The notes beneath the pieces were generated by a model. That model saw only the letters and a program-made list of their open reading frames with translations. It made no database searches and had not been told where the DNA came from. Positions 1 to 12,662 of a stretch of 64,000 bases of DNA are shown in pieces (position 1 is the first letter of the stretch; each line of letters starts with the position of its first letter). Both the position numbers and the translations under genes were made by a program. The stretch is from Panaeolus papilionaceus (lineage: Eukaryota > Basidiomycota > Agaricomycetes > Agaricales): the NCBI GenBank assembly GCA_015501605.1, contig JADNRZ010000008.1, positions 1,054,001 to 1,118,000 of the forward strand, given 5' to 3'.

Positions 1-980
1 TTTTGCCTAGACCGTCGACATCCATCTTGCATATTCGAGAAATGGTAATAGGCGGAGCTCCCCGATACCAATTGGTGTGTTCCCCAGTCCCCTGCATGCT
101 TTCCGTCGCAATGACCCTTTCATATATTTGGAGCTGCGTCTGGTATGCAGGCTCTAGGCTACTCGGCCTGCGACTGAAATTCTGGGAGATATCGGTAGGT
201 AGATATTATCTTTGTAAATGGATCTGCGACGTTTGCTGGTTCGGTCCTGAAAGCTGGACGTGATGCAGGATTCATGTTGTTATTCGAGCGTACATGATTC
301 GGTTCGAGTTTGACTGGAATCCAAGTCTATAAGATTTCCGACGCTCATGGATAAATCCAAGTATCCTATATGTTTTTTTTGTCGGAAATACTGCTGGAAC
401 ACGAGTGAAATAAATATATGATCGTCAGTCGAATTTGCCTGGGGAGGGGATAGGGGCTTCGAGGCGGGCCGACCAACTCCGGGCTTGGCATCGAACAATT
501 TGTACCCCGTTCTGATTGTTCCCTTTGACTTTGTACAACACACCGACTTACGAACGTCGTTTGAATATACTGTTCAAATTCCACGTATTAAAAGCGGGTT
601 TTACCTACAAATCACAACGAGTCTCTCTGACTAACCATTGTTCTCGATCAACCCTGCTACGAGGTAGTAAAGTTAACAATGCAAAGCCAAAGTCCAGCCC
701 GCCGTTCCCTGCCTCGTGGCCGTCCAAAGTGTGAGTGAAAGCATATCGGAAATCAGACATGCATCGCTATTGGTCAGAACGGTCCCCAGAACATCCGATA
801 CAACGTGTTGCTCATCTACACGTGTAGGATATAGGATATAAATTCTGAAAGTCCCTGCAGGTCAAATTTTTCCTCATCATCACCCTTTTCCTACTTCTCC
901 CTTCACCGAGTCGCCATCGCTGTACTCGTCGCTGTGCCCAGCGTCTTTCTTAACGTTTTGTATTCTAACGATTTTAAATC
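1..980. other. intergenic, upstream of BTB gene
   Basis: No convincing gene was seen; the open frames here are short, have no recognisable motif and lack a splice-supported structure. The last 150 bases look like a promoter and pyrimidine-rich leader of the downstream BTB gene. Confidence 0.5.
834..900 (+). promoter_or_regulatory. TATA-like core promoter and CT-rich leader
   Basis: A TATA-like string, GGATATAAATT, lies about 140 bases before the ATG at 981. It is followed by a CT-rich stretch (TTTTTCCTCATCATCACCC), the usual composition just upstream of fungal transcription starts. Position and composition are seen; promoter function is inferred. Confidence 0.35.
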
Positions 981-2945
981 ATGTCTACCGATACCCAGGC
1001 TCTGAATACTATCCGACATGGACAGTATTATATCCCCAACGCTGACTTATGCTTGATTGTGAGTCATAGTTCGTGGTGTTTATGCTTGTGCTGAAGCTAA
1101 TCAATACCCCAACCCAATAGGTCGAACAATTTATCTTCAAAATCCATCGCTATTTCTTTGAGCGAGAGTCTGAATACTTCGCCAGGAAGTTGGCTGTGCC
1201 TACCTCTGCTGGCGGGGCTCTTCCTGGATCTGCCGACCATAGCGCTATTATCTTAGATAATGTTACCCCGTCGCAGTTCTCCAACTTCCTCTGGGTGTTT
1301 TACAACCCGTAAGTATTCTTGACATGTCACCATTCCCAAAACTAACTTGTATCGCGCTTCCATAGTAAATTCTCCCTCTACGAGGCTGACTTACCAGTAT
1401 GGCAGGACATCCTCGTCCTCGCTCACCGCTGGATTTTCCCGGAAGTTAAGAGTCTCGCAGTCCGCGAGATCGAGAAGAAACACATGGCCGACGTCATGCG
1501 TATCAAACTCTATCAAGATAATCAAGTCGACCGTAACCTCCTCGTCTGCCGCTACGCCGCTCTCACCGAACGCGACGAGCCCATCAATCTTGAGGAAGGT
1601 ATCGCCATCGGTTTGGAGACCGTCCTCAAGATCGCCGCCGCCCGCGAGAAAGCCCGCGGTGTCCGCCTTGCTAACGGCTCCCTGAGCCCATCCACGCCTA
1701 CCGCCCGCGGCGCTGATCTCTTCGAGGTCATCCGCGATGTTTTCAAGATCGATGAGACAGCAGGTACTTCTGGCTATGTTCCTTCAGCAATCACGACAGT
1801 TCCAGCAGGTGGATTGGTATCGCTACCTTCTCTGATTCATATTCACGATTTACTGACTCTGTCTCTTCATTGTTTTTCTTGTGATATAGAAACCGTTGAA
1901 CCCACCACCAGTTTTGGCCAAGCCAGTACCCGCGGTGCCAGTTCCGGAGGTCAAAGCTCCAGTCGTGAAGAAGCCAACACCGACACCACAGGAGTCAACC
2001 CCATCACCCCTCCCTCAGAACCTGACGAAAAAGGAGCAGCAGAAGCTCAAGCAGCAGCAGCAGGCGGATACACCGGTAAACACAAAGACCTCCTCCAACT
2101 CGACACCAGGTCCACAGGTCTCGGCTCAGGAGCCTCCGACAACGAATGGGCCAACAGCCCCGCAGGCAAAAAAGGGAACAACAAAAAAGGCAGAAAATAA
2201 GAATAAGAAGAATGCGAAGGGTGCTATGGCGACCCAGGAGGTGGAGGCGGAGCCTGAGGTGGAGGTGGTAAAAGTGCAGGCGAAAGAGGAGCCGGCGAAG
2301 GTGGAGGTGAAGGAGAAGGCACCGGTGAAGGTAAAGGAGAAGACGAATGGCGAGTCCGCTGAGGTGAAGGTGGTTGTTGAGCCCACTCAGCCAGAAGTTC
2401 CGGCAAAGGATGCGACTAAGCCTGAGGAGGAGGCGCCCCTTATCGATGTTGTTCCACCTAGTGCAAGTATGGAACCACCGGTTCAGGCGACTCGGCCTCC
2501 CCAGCCTCCCCAGGAGCGGCTTAAGGAGGGTCAGCAGGGAGTCAAGGTCGAGCGGACGGAGGAGCAGCCCAACGTTGAGGAGAAGCAGGGGAAGCCTCTT
2601 CCTGTGGACCCTGCTGCCGCGGAAGCTTCGACATCTGAGACTACTACCCTTATTCCTGATGACTCCACAACCCCGCTCCCTGATATTCCATCGGAACATG
2701 TTGCGAACCCTCCAATGAACATTATGGACACCATTGAAGACCCTCTGATCCCTGAGACCCCAATCCAGACGAAGCCAACCCCTGTTGTCAACACCTCGAG
2801 CCCCGTCAATTCAAATGGCCCAAGCCGGGCGAAGAAGAGCCCTCTTGATATTATCGATAAGAGGAAGTTGACCAGCGCCCTTTCAGCGACCAAAGAAAAC
2901 GGCTCAAACTGGCTGGGACAGCTCGAGAGCTGGATAGGGAACTAA
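981..2945 (+). CDS. BTB/POZ domain protein with long charged tail
   Basis: Four exons: 981-1058, 1121-1308, 1366-1816 and 1890-2945, giving 590 residues. The start MSTDTQALNTIRHGQYYIPN followed by DLCLIVEQFIFKIHRYFFERES is the agaricomycete BTB/POZ pattern; the domain spans roughly residues 10-115. BTB domains mediate dimerisation and often recruit Cullin-3 ligases; no partner domain is visible here. From about residue 240 the protein is a low-complexity tail rich in Pro, Glu, Lys and Val, probably disordered. The last intron (1817-1889) was chosen because it has a CTGAC branch point, a T-rich tract and an AG at 1889, and joins exon 3 to the long open frame that ends at 2945. Reading through instead would end at 2200. 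Function beyond the BTB fold is unknown. Confidence 0.85.
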
Positions 2946-3730
2946 AGGATTCGACTTGTACCATGTGTCCTGAATCGCTCTTGATCTTTTAGCTTGTAAC
3001 ATCTCTTGTTGTTTCGTCGTAGTGTTTTCGTCCTTATCGTCTTCTCACATCCCTACTCATCATTATCCTCATCCTCATCATGTCTTCCACCCTCATCACC
3101 TGCATTGTACCTACATATGACCTCGCATCTTCGCACTCTGTCACCCTTGGTTGGATAAAAGCACGGACCCCTTCTATTCTTCTGTTCTTGTTTCTCTTTT
3201 TCATACATCATATCCCTTTACCCCTCGTCTGTACATACCACATCCTCATCTTTCCCTTTCCCTAACACATGATCTTCTGTTGCTTTTTTCTTGATTTTCT
3301 CTTCGGTTACAGCGGGCTGCGCTTCAGGCTGGATACTATGCATACCCTTTTTACATACTACCTTGTAGATGCTACACGTTTACGACTCATGGGCTTTTTC
3401 AGTGACGAATACAAATGATTTGATGACTCTTATTGCGTGGTTGGAAGCCATCAAGAACTTGTAAGATCGAAGACATGAATGAAGACGAGAGCGAGGATTG
3501 AGAATTCGTGAGTCTGGTTTAACAATTTGAATCCAGAGCCGGCTTTCACTCAAGAATTAGGTGAACGCGAAATAAACAAGAAAATGCAATGTATTGAGTA
3601 GTAATGTGTAATAATGCAATGGGTGGGGTCTGGGATGCTAATATACAGATATAATGGGGTTTCAATAATTTAAAATGTCCTCAAAGAGGTTTTTAGTAAA
3701 CTACACACTAGCGCTCGTCGTTCGGCGTAC
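2946..3730. other. intergenic between convergent genes
   Basis: This stretch lies between the stop of the BTB gene and the stop of the minus-strand DUF2828 gene. It is CT-rich for the first 300 bases, as expected of a 3' untranslated region. No further gene was seen. Confidence 0.5.
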
Positions 3731-5917
3731 TCAATCCACAACCACAAGCCCATCAAAGCTCTTCCTCATCAACGCCTTCTGCATCACCTTCTCTGGCGTA
3801 AACTCCTCCCTCTCCTTCTCAACCACCGTAACACTTGAATCATCATCCTCGACTTGCTCCCACTCACTCTCCTGCACCTCCTCGCCCATAAACACCTTCA
3901 ACATCGCAGGCGAAAATCCATTCATCATCGCCACTCCCTTCCTATCACTCTCCACCTCCACCGTCGTCTTCATCCCCGCCGCCTGCAAATCCCAAAACAC
4001 AAGCTGCGGCACCTCATACCCCGCCTCCTTATACGCCTGCTCGATACAATCATAGTTGGTCGCCCAATCATCGCTCGCCTGGCTCTGCCTCGCCACGTCA
4101 AACTGCATGTCGGTGAACACGAAAATCCGCTTGATCATATCCTCCTGCTTGAGCTTGTGCTTCTTCGCGAGCGGGAGGAGGAGGTTCAAGAACACAGCTT
4201 GGAAATCCGTGTTCATACCCCACGCACTGCTCTCCATCGCCCGGATCTGCTCTGCGAGAGACTTGGTGAGATCAAGCTGCACGAATTGCGGGTGCTCAGA
4301 GAAGGTGATGAAGCCGCCGTTGAAGGGTGCTTTGGCAATGGTGGCGACGATGAGGGAGAGAGCGACTGAGGGGAAGATGGGGGACACGACTTTGGATTTA
4401 CGGTCGTAGTAATCGAGGGTACCCATCGAGCCTGAGACGTCGCATACAGCGAGACAGTTGTCCAATGTCCCCGTCTCCTTGAGGCTGCTGACCAGCGTCT
4501 TCCATTGCGCCTCAGCAACCCGCACCTGGATTGGGTTACCACCCTTCTTCCCTTTGCTTCCGCCAAGGACCTCTGCGACGAGCTCATGCGGCATCCGCGT
4601 CGCACCGCTGATCCCCCGCTTCCCGCTCTCGACTGACAGAAGGTACTTCTCAAACCCTACCGGATCGTGCTTTGAGAACCTCTCGGCGTTGTTTTTCATG
4701 CAGATGGAAGGGACACGGCTGTAGATGATGTCTTTCCATTTGTTTGCTGCCATGAGGGGTTCAGGGACTGCAGAGACGCGACGGAGTTCAGTGAGGAACC
4801 AGCGTTGGTAGAATGAACGGAGGACGCGGGCGCGGTCATTAGGGGTGGTGTCTTTGGAGCGGAGGGTGGATGGATAAGGGGAGATCTGCCCAGATCGATA
4901 AATGAGCTCGGAGACGGCAGTCGAGATGAGGGTGACGCGGTCATGAGAGCCATCGGGGGTAGGAGCCCATTTACCAGCGAGGGAGATGGTCTTCTTCAGA
5001 GCAATGATATCACCATTGTACGATTCAAGCTGGCGGAGAACTGAGATATCTTTGAGCAGCTGCTCGGAGAAGAGCCTGGCGACGGCGATGTAGAGAGCAC
5101 GGAAGTTGGTGTCGGAGTTGAGCTTGGTGATGAGCTGCTGGCGGACTGTTTGGGCTTTGGTGTGACGCTCCTCTTTCTTCTCCAGGTGGTGCACCCTGTT
5201 TCGTTCGAGGTGAGCAGCGATCCTGTCCTCAATTGTGCCCTCCTTGGAACGATTGCATCGGCGGTAAGTGAAAGGCATTCGAGGAGCATGCAGGAATTTC
5301 GATGTCTCCGTCGCATCGACCAGCTCATCCACAGCAGCCAGTGCCACGATGTTCAGCAAATCCTTCCAGTACCCATGAGACGAAACGATCTCTCTCCCCT
5401 TCTTCTTGTTGACGCAGACCGGATCAACGAGCATACGAAGGTTCTGAATGGCAGTACGCGGGTGATTTTTGTAAAGCCACCCATAAGCGCAATAAAACGC
5501 CTCTCTCTCAGATTTTCCGTCGTGGATGCTGCGGAGGTTCCAGATGAGACGAAGAGTGAGCTGAGGGTCCTCCTTCCAGGCCGCGTCGAGGAGCGGGTAC
5601 ATCTCGGGAGAGAACACGTCGCGTCTGAGCCCGTTGAACGCGTCGAGGAGGGGAGAGAGGGTAGATCTGTAAGCTGGAGCGTCGTTCGCGGTGAAAGTCC
5701 GGTTGGAGGTGCCCCGTAAGGCGTCCATGAGAGGATTGGAAGGTCCTTCGGATGTGGATTCGTCGTGTTCGACCATCACGATGTCATCGTTAGAGGGCAA
5801 TAAAACGTCCAAGAACTTGGGATTGAAGAGTTCAGGAAGATCAGGAAGATCAACTTGACGAGATGAGAAGCCTCGAACGACTGGGACTGAAGTAGCAGCA
5901 GCGGTGGTAGACGACAT
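3731..5917 (-). CDS. DUF2828 domain protein with VWA-like motif
   Basis: A single uninterrupted frame of 728 residues. It matches the fungal/plant DUF2828 family: an N-terminal helical half (ALRGTSNRTFTANDAPAYRS, RSIHDGKSEREAFYCAYGWL) and a C-terminal half built like a von Willebrand A domain, with the metal-binding motif DVSGSM near residue 490 and the strand IFVFTDMQFD further on. The architecture resembles TROVE/Ro60 proteins, which bind RNA, but no function is assigned to DUF2828 itself. The ATG at 5917 is the first in frame and is preceded by a likely 5' UTR intron. The gene is convergent with the BTB gene. It looks intact. Confidence 0.88.
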   Translation of the reverse strand: MSSTTAAATSVPVVRGFSSRQVDLPDLPELFNPKFLDVLLPSNDDIVMVEHDESTSEGPSNPLMDALRGTSNRTFTANDAPAYRSTLSPLLDAFNGLRRDVFSPEMYPLLDAAWKEDPQLTLRLIWNLRSIHDGKSEREAFYCAYGWLYKNHPRTAIQNLRMLVDPVCVNKKKGREIVSSHGYWKDLLNIVALAAVDELVDATETSKFLHAPRMPFTYRRCNRSKEGTIEDRIAAHLERNRVHHLEKKEERHTKAQTVRQQLITKLNSDTNFRALYIAVARLFSEQLLKDISVLRQLESYNGDIIALKKTISLAGKWAPTPDGSHDRVTLISTAVSELIYRSGQISPYPSTLRSKDTTPNDRARVLRSFYQRWFLTELRRVSAVPEPLMAANKWKDIIYSRVPSICMKNNAERFSKHDPVGFEKYLLSVESGKRGISGATRMPHELVAEVLGGSKGKKGGNPIQVRVAEAQWKTLVSSLKETGTLDNCLAVCDVSGSMGTLDYYDRKSKVVSPIFPSVALSLIVATIAKAPFNGGFITFSEHPQFVQLDLTKSLAEQIRAMESSAWGMNTDFQAVFLNLLLPLAKKHKLKQEDMIKRIFVFTDMQFDVARQSQASDDWATNYDCIEQAYKEAGYEVPQLVFWDLQAAGMKTTVEVESDRKGVAMMNGFSPAMLKVFMGEEVQESEWEQVEDDDSSVTVVEKEREEFTPEKVMQKALMRKSFDGLVVVD

Positions 5918-7000
5918 TCTGAATTTCAGCTTCGATAGAGTCTGAATAGGTATCTGAATATGCCAATTGTAGTAGGCAAGTTGAGATGATGTTCATCAGT
6001 GATGAGGGGTAGTACTTATACATACCAGTGCAGCTGATGGATGCTGTGCACGAGTCAGAATTGGTGTCAGGAACGCTCTGACATGTTGTTGATGACGGTG
6101 AGAGACATAGGGAAAATGTCTCAAACCTGAGTGGATAAGGCTTGCCATCGGTACCGACGATGAACTTCGAGTCAGACGTTGTCCACTAGCGTCAATTGCA
6201 GTTCGAAGGGTGGTTTTGGTATAACGACGAGTCAGAATCTTTTCATAGCCTTTATATACTTCAAAGGTTTATTTGTTCACGTTTTTGTAAAGAATCTTAA
6301 TGTTGTTTCGAAGGAACCTTGAGCTTATTCGACATCCCTGCACGTTAGAAAAGTTTGAGTTGTGTCCTCCCTGATTGTGTCGAGGTCATCGATGGCGTGC
6401 AGCCCTACCTACATCTACGAATCCTTGGCATCTAAGCGACGCAGCAATAGTGCCACAGCAGCTCGATAATTAATTTACAAAAATAATCAATCAGAGTCAG
6501 AGATCCAAATTGCTCAGAACAGCGATAGCGTTTTTTAGAAACCGATCCTCAAGCACATCCAAACTCCAGCACTAAATCTCGAATTCAACGGCATATATTG
6601 CGCAACATGTAAAGCTCATCGACTACATTTTCTGATCTATAGACATAAATGACGAGGAAAGAAACAGAGGTGCAAAAAACGAGAGTTGACATGTAAGACG
6701 ATAACGCCCTACATAATAAATAAAAGAAACAGGAAAAAAAATTGGCGTAGACAAGAAGGAAAAAAGTATGTACATATCCCAAGTGTAGGAATAGGAATAG
6801 AATCACAAAACTAGGAACTAGGAAAAAATAGCAAGCCATACAGAGAAATGTGCGTGTCCATGTAACAATAATACTAATAGGGGTTGGGTGAGTGTCGTAA
6901 AAAGCACTCGCAGAGGAGCGCTTCAGTGTATGTCGGATGGTCATAATCGTCACCATACATCAATCATAAAAAAGGGGGTCATCCATCTTCACCCTCACCT
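5918..7000. other. intergenic: DUF2828 promoter and F-box gene 3' end
   Basis: On the minus strand, TATATAAAG at about 6250-6258 is a TATA candidate for the DUF2828 gene. A probable 5' UTR intron lies at 5954-6025 (GTATGT donor, TTCAG acceptor). The rest is AT-rich and holds no supported gene. Confidence 0.4.
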
Positions 7001-9485
7001 CTACTCATAACACAAAATAAAAATCCTGCCCAGGCTATCCGACAATATCACAGCCCCCTGACTCTGATCAATATTAATCGTCTCCACCTTGCCCAAATCC
7101 AACTCCGGGGGCGTCTCCAGCGTCCTCACCTCCGCATGGGCCTGCCTCGCCGCCGCCGCCCTCGTCACATCCGCCTTCGACGTCTCCTCGCCCTCCACAT
7201 ACGCCAATTCATCATTAAACGGCGGGAACGTCACAAATCTTAGACACTTCTTCGGCTCAACCAACCCCACCTCGTCTTCGTCCTCCTCATCTTCGTCATC
7301 CTCGTATTCAATCCACACAGCATGTCCAAAATCAACAGCCACAAGCGGACGCGGGCGCTCGCCTGCACCATCTTCATCCTCTGTCCCATCAAACACCCGC
7401 ACAACCTCAAACGGCGTGCTCACATACCACAAATGCATCAACGCATCATCCTGCAGCGACTGCGAAGTAGGCTGTACCTCCTTAAGACTCTTCTGTCCCA
7501 TACTCTCACTCAAAGGTGTTCCGTTGGCTTTACCATCAGACACCTCAGAGGAAGAGGATGAGGACAAGGACGTTTCATACGAGACAAGAGTGGAACTCTT
7601 GTGTCGGTTATAATTGGAGCATTCGCTCGATTTGACGTTATAGTATCCTTTGCTGATTATATCATTTGCTGAGAGCCTTTCCCATTCCCGGTGGTCTATC
7701 GGAACCCGGAAGTAGTGCTGTGCGATGACGAACCGCGTGCGGTGGGTGAGCTGGTCATGAGCAGCGAGCAGGACGACGGTACAGCTGACCCGGGGAATCG
7801 AGGGTAAGCTAGGCCACCATTGACGCACAAAGTGGGCGCTTTCGGGATACCAAGGAGGGAAAGGATATGGATTGGGGCTTTCAGTGGGCGTGGGTTCTTG
7901 TTCTATTGGCACAGATGTCGATGACGTATATGATGAAGCTGAGCTCGACGACGACAACTCCGATGAAAGGGTTGCAGAGGATGACGATGAAGGAGATGAG
8001 GTTGGGGTGCTGTCTTCGCTGAGACTGAGATCGTCGTCGTACGAATCAGGGTATGACGAATTGCCATCTAGAATGGGGATACCCAGACCTGCATGTCGTA
8101 AGGCCTCCTGGATGTACTCGTCATGGATATAGGAGTTGTGCTCTAAATCGACGTCGAGATCCGGTTCTGTCTCTGGTTCCGTCGAGTTCAGAGCGGGGAA
8201 TATGAATTTCTTCTTAAGGGTGCGTGGGGGAGGGAGGTGTGCAGAAAGAACGGGGGCAGCAGTCTTGGACGGGAACGTGGCGACAAAATTACGCAAAAGG
8301 GAGATTGGGTAAAAATGCTGGTATGCGGCATCGCTCTCCTCTGAATGGATCACAATATGGTCTTGGTAGAGAATGCATGACCAATTGGACGATAAGACCT
8401 ATTGGAAGATAAGTGGGTGCTCAAGAATGATAATTTCATATGACTTACGCATTCAATACCAGTATCCACAAAGACGTATTCATTGCGGTCCCAGTCCAGG
8501 AGGGCAAAGAGTCCAATAGTGTTGGTGCTAGATACCCAAACGAACGCTGACAGTAGCCTCTCGGACGGGTCCAGTAAGAAGACATTCATGACAACTCCTG
8601 CTGTCCTAAAGTCTGAGACCTTGGAAAAAACCGGAGGAGTGAGAGAACTCTCCCCAGAAGGAGCATCCGAGAAAGTTAGTCGCATAAGCACAAATTCCAT
8701 CACCCTGTCATCGTCATAACTGCATGCAGATATCAGACAGACTGCACGGTTAAAAATAGCTGCCCTACTCACGAGTCGTTAATCGTCTTAGCCATCGTGA
8801 AGAAGACCGCCCGCTCCTCAAATTCTACTCGGCACTTCCACAGCTCCCACTTCTCCTCAGGATTCCATTCCGCCAGACAAGTGTCAGATTGCACATCCCA
8901 GCATACGACCTTCCCGCTTTTGGTAGCACAGAGTGTATAGCTAGAAGTGATGGGAGATAACCAATCGACCTCTTCACCTGGAGGCGCACGAACAATCTTG
9001 TACCACTTAAGGTCTTGAGCGTCCAACTGAGTGGCTAGCTCGCTCTTTGGTGCAATATCCATGTAACTGGATCGCGAGTTGACACCGCTTTCAGAGTGTG
9101 ATAGATCGGTGATTGGACGTGGAGCACGATTGCGCCATGATCTCTCGTAGTGGGCGGCTTTGTTGACTGATTTAATGAGTTGTTCTGTCGTGAGATCTGC
9201 GAGACGTTGAAACCCTTTGAGAGGTAAAGGTCTGCATCTACGAAGGAGGTCATGGGCCAGCTTGCGATATACAGTCCTCGTTGTTGATGCCTCATAAAGC
9301 GATCGACAAGTCTAATGAAGCGATGAATGGATCGTACACGTCATTCAGAAACCCGTCTCCCCCCAAACTTTTTAGTGGGAAACGAGGCGCAAAGGACTCA
9401 CCAAATGCAAAGTTTGAACATCTCGCAGGTCCAGATAGGTTGCTATGTTGAGCAACAGGTCGTAAGGTAGATTTCCTAACCCCAT
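7001..9485 (-). CDS. F-box protein
   Basis: Four exons on the minus strand: 9485-9402, 9311-8773, 8719-8449 and 8398-7001, giving 763 residues. The ATG at 9485 opens MGLGNLPYDLLLNIATYLDL, and splicing joins this to LTCRSLYEASTTRTVYRKL; together these form an F-box at about residues 5-50. F-box proteins are Skp1-bound substrate receptors of SCF ubiquitin ligases, so this is probably a cytosolic or nuclear adaptor. The middle region has strand-rich segments (ITSSYTLCATKSGKVVCWDV) suggestive of a beta-propeller-like substrate domain, but no clear WD repeats. Near residues 350-400 there is a Ser-rich, acidic low-complexity region, and a second acidic run (YEDDEDEEDEDEVG) lies near the C-terminus. 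All splice sites keep frame and the intron sizes are typical (50-90 nt). Substrate unknown. Confidence 0.82.
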
Positions 9486-11188
9486 CCCTTCCTCTCGCCT
9501 GTAATCGCTCCTCTAAGTTGTGCGGTACAGACGTCGGAAGTTGTGGTAAATTGAGATGGTGCTGACCACCCAAGGGTCGTTTGTCGTAAATAAGTCGAGT
9601 TCAAATGCAAGTTTAAGACAGTTTTCTGTTTTATTGATATCGTGAAAAAAGAAAGACAGAAGAATTTGAAAGGATATAATAAGTGGAGCCAAATGAGCGA
9701 GACGATGGTGACGGAGAATGACCAAGGTGTGGTGGTGCTTGTTTGTGGTGTGAATCCGTGTTTGGACTGACTGAGTGACTCGGTTATTGCAGTTGACTGC
9801 ACTTTACTGCAAACGAGCACTCTTCGCCTTTTGACCTTTTTCTCTTCATATCTTGGCTTCAAATATCTTCCCTAAAATCGCAAACATATCTGACCGACGA
9901 GTTTCATAGTATTCTTCAGTAATCTCTTGACTCATTTCTAGTTTCACTCCGTAAAAATTTCGGTAATTCTGCTGGCCAATAGCCGCACTGCTTTCCTGCA
10001 ACGAGGCTGTAGCGTGCACCATGAAATATCTTGTCGGTCTCGGAAAGTCGGAGCGGCATCTTGGTCAATATGACTGGCAAATCCTTATAACTGGTCTACA
10101 AGTGGATATATAAAAAAGAGGTAGTGCTGATCACCCAAAGTCGGCAATTCTTAAGGCGACACGGAGATTACTTGTCTTTCTCCACATTTACTTACTGTGT
10201 GACACACAAACGCATGTCGGCCTTACCTTAGCCTCGATCTTTGCCTCTGCACAAGGCGCTTCTTGCGATCGGTCATTTTTACGACTCCACCGGTTCTTGA
10301 ACTTCGCCTAGACCGCTTCAGTGCTCCGACTCCACTGATTGTCCGGCCGATGGTGTGCGCTTTCCAACGTTCACGCGCATCTTGGACAGTTTGTGAGTTC
10401 GTGTTTTATTAGCACAAATCATCTCGCCGGTTTGAACTTTTGAGACGAGTTGCCTTAACTGGTATATTCGATTGTTTTTCCTGGGTGCAGACGAAATTTT
10501 TTCAACTGTCAAGTCCCTGTCAAGTGTCCTCGCGGGTTCACAGGACCATGCTTTCATTCACTGAGGGCACAGTGAATGCACACATTGTTTCCCACTCTTG
10601 TATTCAATAACGTTTTGCCATCCCCCTCCCTTGTCCAGAGTCGTCGTCGTCAAGTGTATCAGCAACAATACCTCTGCCGTTTCAAATTTCCCCTCGTCTT
10701 TATTTCATGTTCTCATGTTCGACATTGTTTTCCTGTTTACTCCCGGAGTTACGAATACTGATGACCAAACTGGCCCGAGCAAGCTTCAAAGCTTCAAGGT
10801 CAACGACAGCTCGCCGTCCAAACCCAGAAACTGTCCAACATGCGAACTTCGTCATCGAATGAAAGACGTCATACATACCCCTGACATATTTTTTATTACC
10901 GATGACTTCACTGGGATTCTTTTGCGGTCATTTTTAGGTAAAAGTTCGACCTGAAGGTGTGCCTGAGCTTTTGGATAAATAAGGCTTAGTCTACTTTTTG
11001 ATATGTTTGGTGTTCATACTGGATGACTTTCCGTCGCATTTAGGATTCCAGATTAAATTCTAAAAGAGTTAAGCGAGCGGAGTTTTAAATCTAGAATCTA
11101 GGATTCTAACCGCAGGACATTTGCACCAACGAAAAACCTAGATGTATTACCCCATATGTATTCCACCTGATAATCAATTATCATCACC
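9486..11188. other. intergenic, no supported gene
   Basis: Upstream of the F-box gene. Several short frames occur on both strands, but none has a family signature or splice-supported extension. Nothing else was recognised. Confidence 0.4.
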
Positions 11189-11398
11189 ATGAACAACAAC
11201 CCAGACGACATCCTGGCTGATGAGGAAGAACAGGAGTGCTTTCTCTTTGTTCAGAGGATGCCGGAGGACCAGCGTGCGTATGTTGAAGCTGCATATGAGG
11301 TGGACAACGAGAGTGAGCAGTTAGAAACAGAGATAAATGAGTGGTTGAGGTTGAGAACAAGAAGACACAGAGAAAAAACGAGCGGATGTGGACGGTGA
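11189..11398 (+). CDS. possible small acidic protein (69 aa)
   Basis: An open frame of 69 residues starting MNNNPDDILADEEEQECFLF, with an ATG in a good context (CACCATGAAC). The first two thirds are acidic and the last third is basic (LRLRTRRHREK), so it could fold as a helix pair. No family is recognised. It sits in a gene-poor stretch, so it may be chance; it is listed because the amino-acid composition is protein-like. Confidence 0.25.
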   Translation: MNNNPDDILADEEEQECFLFVQRMPEDQRAYVEAAYEVDNESEQLETEINEWLRLRTRRHREKTSGCGR

Positions 11399-12662
11399 CT
11401 GTTTGAACTTGAAAGCTCACCTTATATCGTCCCCAGAACACCTTCCGCTGACTTTTTTGCTCACCGAACCTCGTCATAGATGATATTTTGAGTGGCCAAT
11501 GCACCAATAAAATGCTGCTAGCGTCCCAGTTGAGGAGCAGCACCTGCAGCAAAATGGAGGTCAAAAAATGTTGAAAAAAAAGAGTACACTCAGCTGGTAC
11601 GTCCGCTTCGCTAGGTCCTTGGTCCAGAGCTGTATCTCTGATACTGTTTTTTCCGTATGAAAATAGTCGAAGAATTGATGATTTGGATGGGACATTGATA
11701 TAGATAAAAATCCCTGTCCAACAGGGTCAACTCAGGGCTCCCGCTGGACAGGGTTCAACTAATGTCGGGGATCACCAAGAGAGGCATGTTCTGTACCGTT
11801 TAAGGAATCTGGAAGCAACGAAAGGTGGAGCAACCAACTAGATGAGGGGTCGGGAGCCCTCACCTAGTTCAAAATTTAGAAAGAGGTCGGTTTTTGATGG
11901 GAAAGCTCCACTCGTCTCCTTTTGGTTGCGGCATCTCGGCTTTCACACATTTTGAACATTTAGAATTGAAATCTAGGATTCTAAACCCTACGGAAAGTCA
12001 TCCACTATCACCCTTCATCGGTAATGATGTCGGTGCGGACAGTGCGTTTGCATTTTTGAGGCGAGATCAGTTCCGTTTGTTCCAAAATTTGGAATACATA
12101 CTTTAATACATAGGTAATAACTCTCTGTGCACTTTCAAATTAATTGGAGGTGAACGACGTCCAGGATCTGGAATGCAAGGTGCATCTGGTTGGATTTGAT
12201 GGGTTTGATGGCTGGAATTCTCACACTGTATACTCCCTGTGTACCTCATTTCATGAAAAAACTATCAAAACCTATATAAGACGTATATTTCTAGCTACAA
12301 AAAAAAACCAAGCCGAGATTTTGAAAGGGAGAGGAAATCGCAAAATGGATGCTATACCCGGCCGAGTGGTGAAGGTGATAGTAAGTCTTGGCGTCAAAAC
12401 TTACTCTCAGGGATGCAAACCTTTCAACATGCAGGTCTCTGGTCAGCAATCGTCGACGCATCTTGACTGCGGCTAGGAAGAAGTCGGTTCCCCTCCACAA
12501 TAGACTGCATTACGTTCGAAAGTTTACTTATTCAAGATGAAGGGGAATCGAAGTGCCGCCTGAAGTTGACTGGGTATACATTGTGTGTTATCACCTGTAG
12601 ACATGCTTAAACAAAGGACGATCCCCAGTAAAGGCATTTAAGACGAATTAATTCGGTACGTG
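11399..12662. other. intergenic with short repeats
   Basis: No gene supported. The 15-base string AATCTAGGATTCTAA occurs at 11095-11109 and again in the same orientation at 11970-11984. An inverted pair CCCTGTCCA / TGGACAGGG at 11712-11720 and 11745-11753 could form a hairpin. Confidence 0.4.

Noticed and set aside
3..584. Short frames at the window start as the 3' end of a gene
   Set aside because: No family motif, no splice-supported extension and stops in all frames within about 260 bases.
1890..2200. Earlier stop for the BTB gene by retaining the last intron
   Set aside because: The 73-nt intron at 1817-1889 has a branch point, T tract and acceptor, and opens a 351-codon frame with protein-like composition.
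2004..2699. 231-codon minus-strand frame opposite the BTB protein tail
   Set aside because: It is the mirror of a low-complexity Pro/Glu/Lys coding tail; the Leu/Arg-rich translation is a composition artefact.
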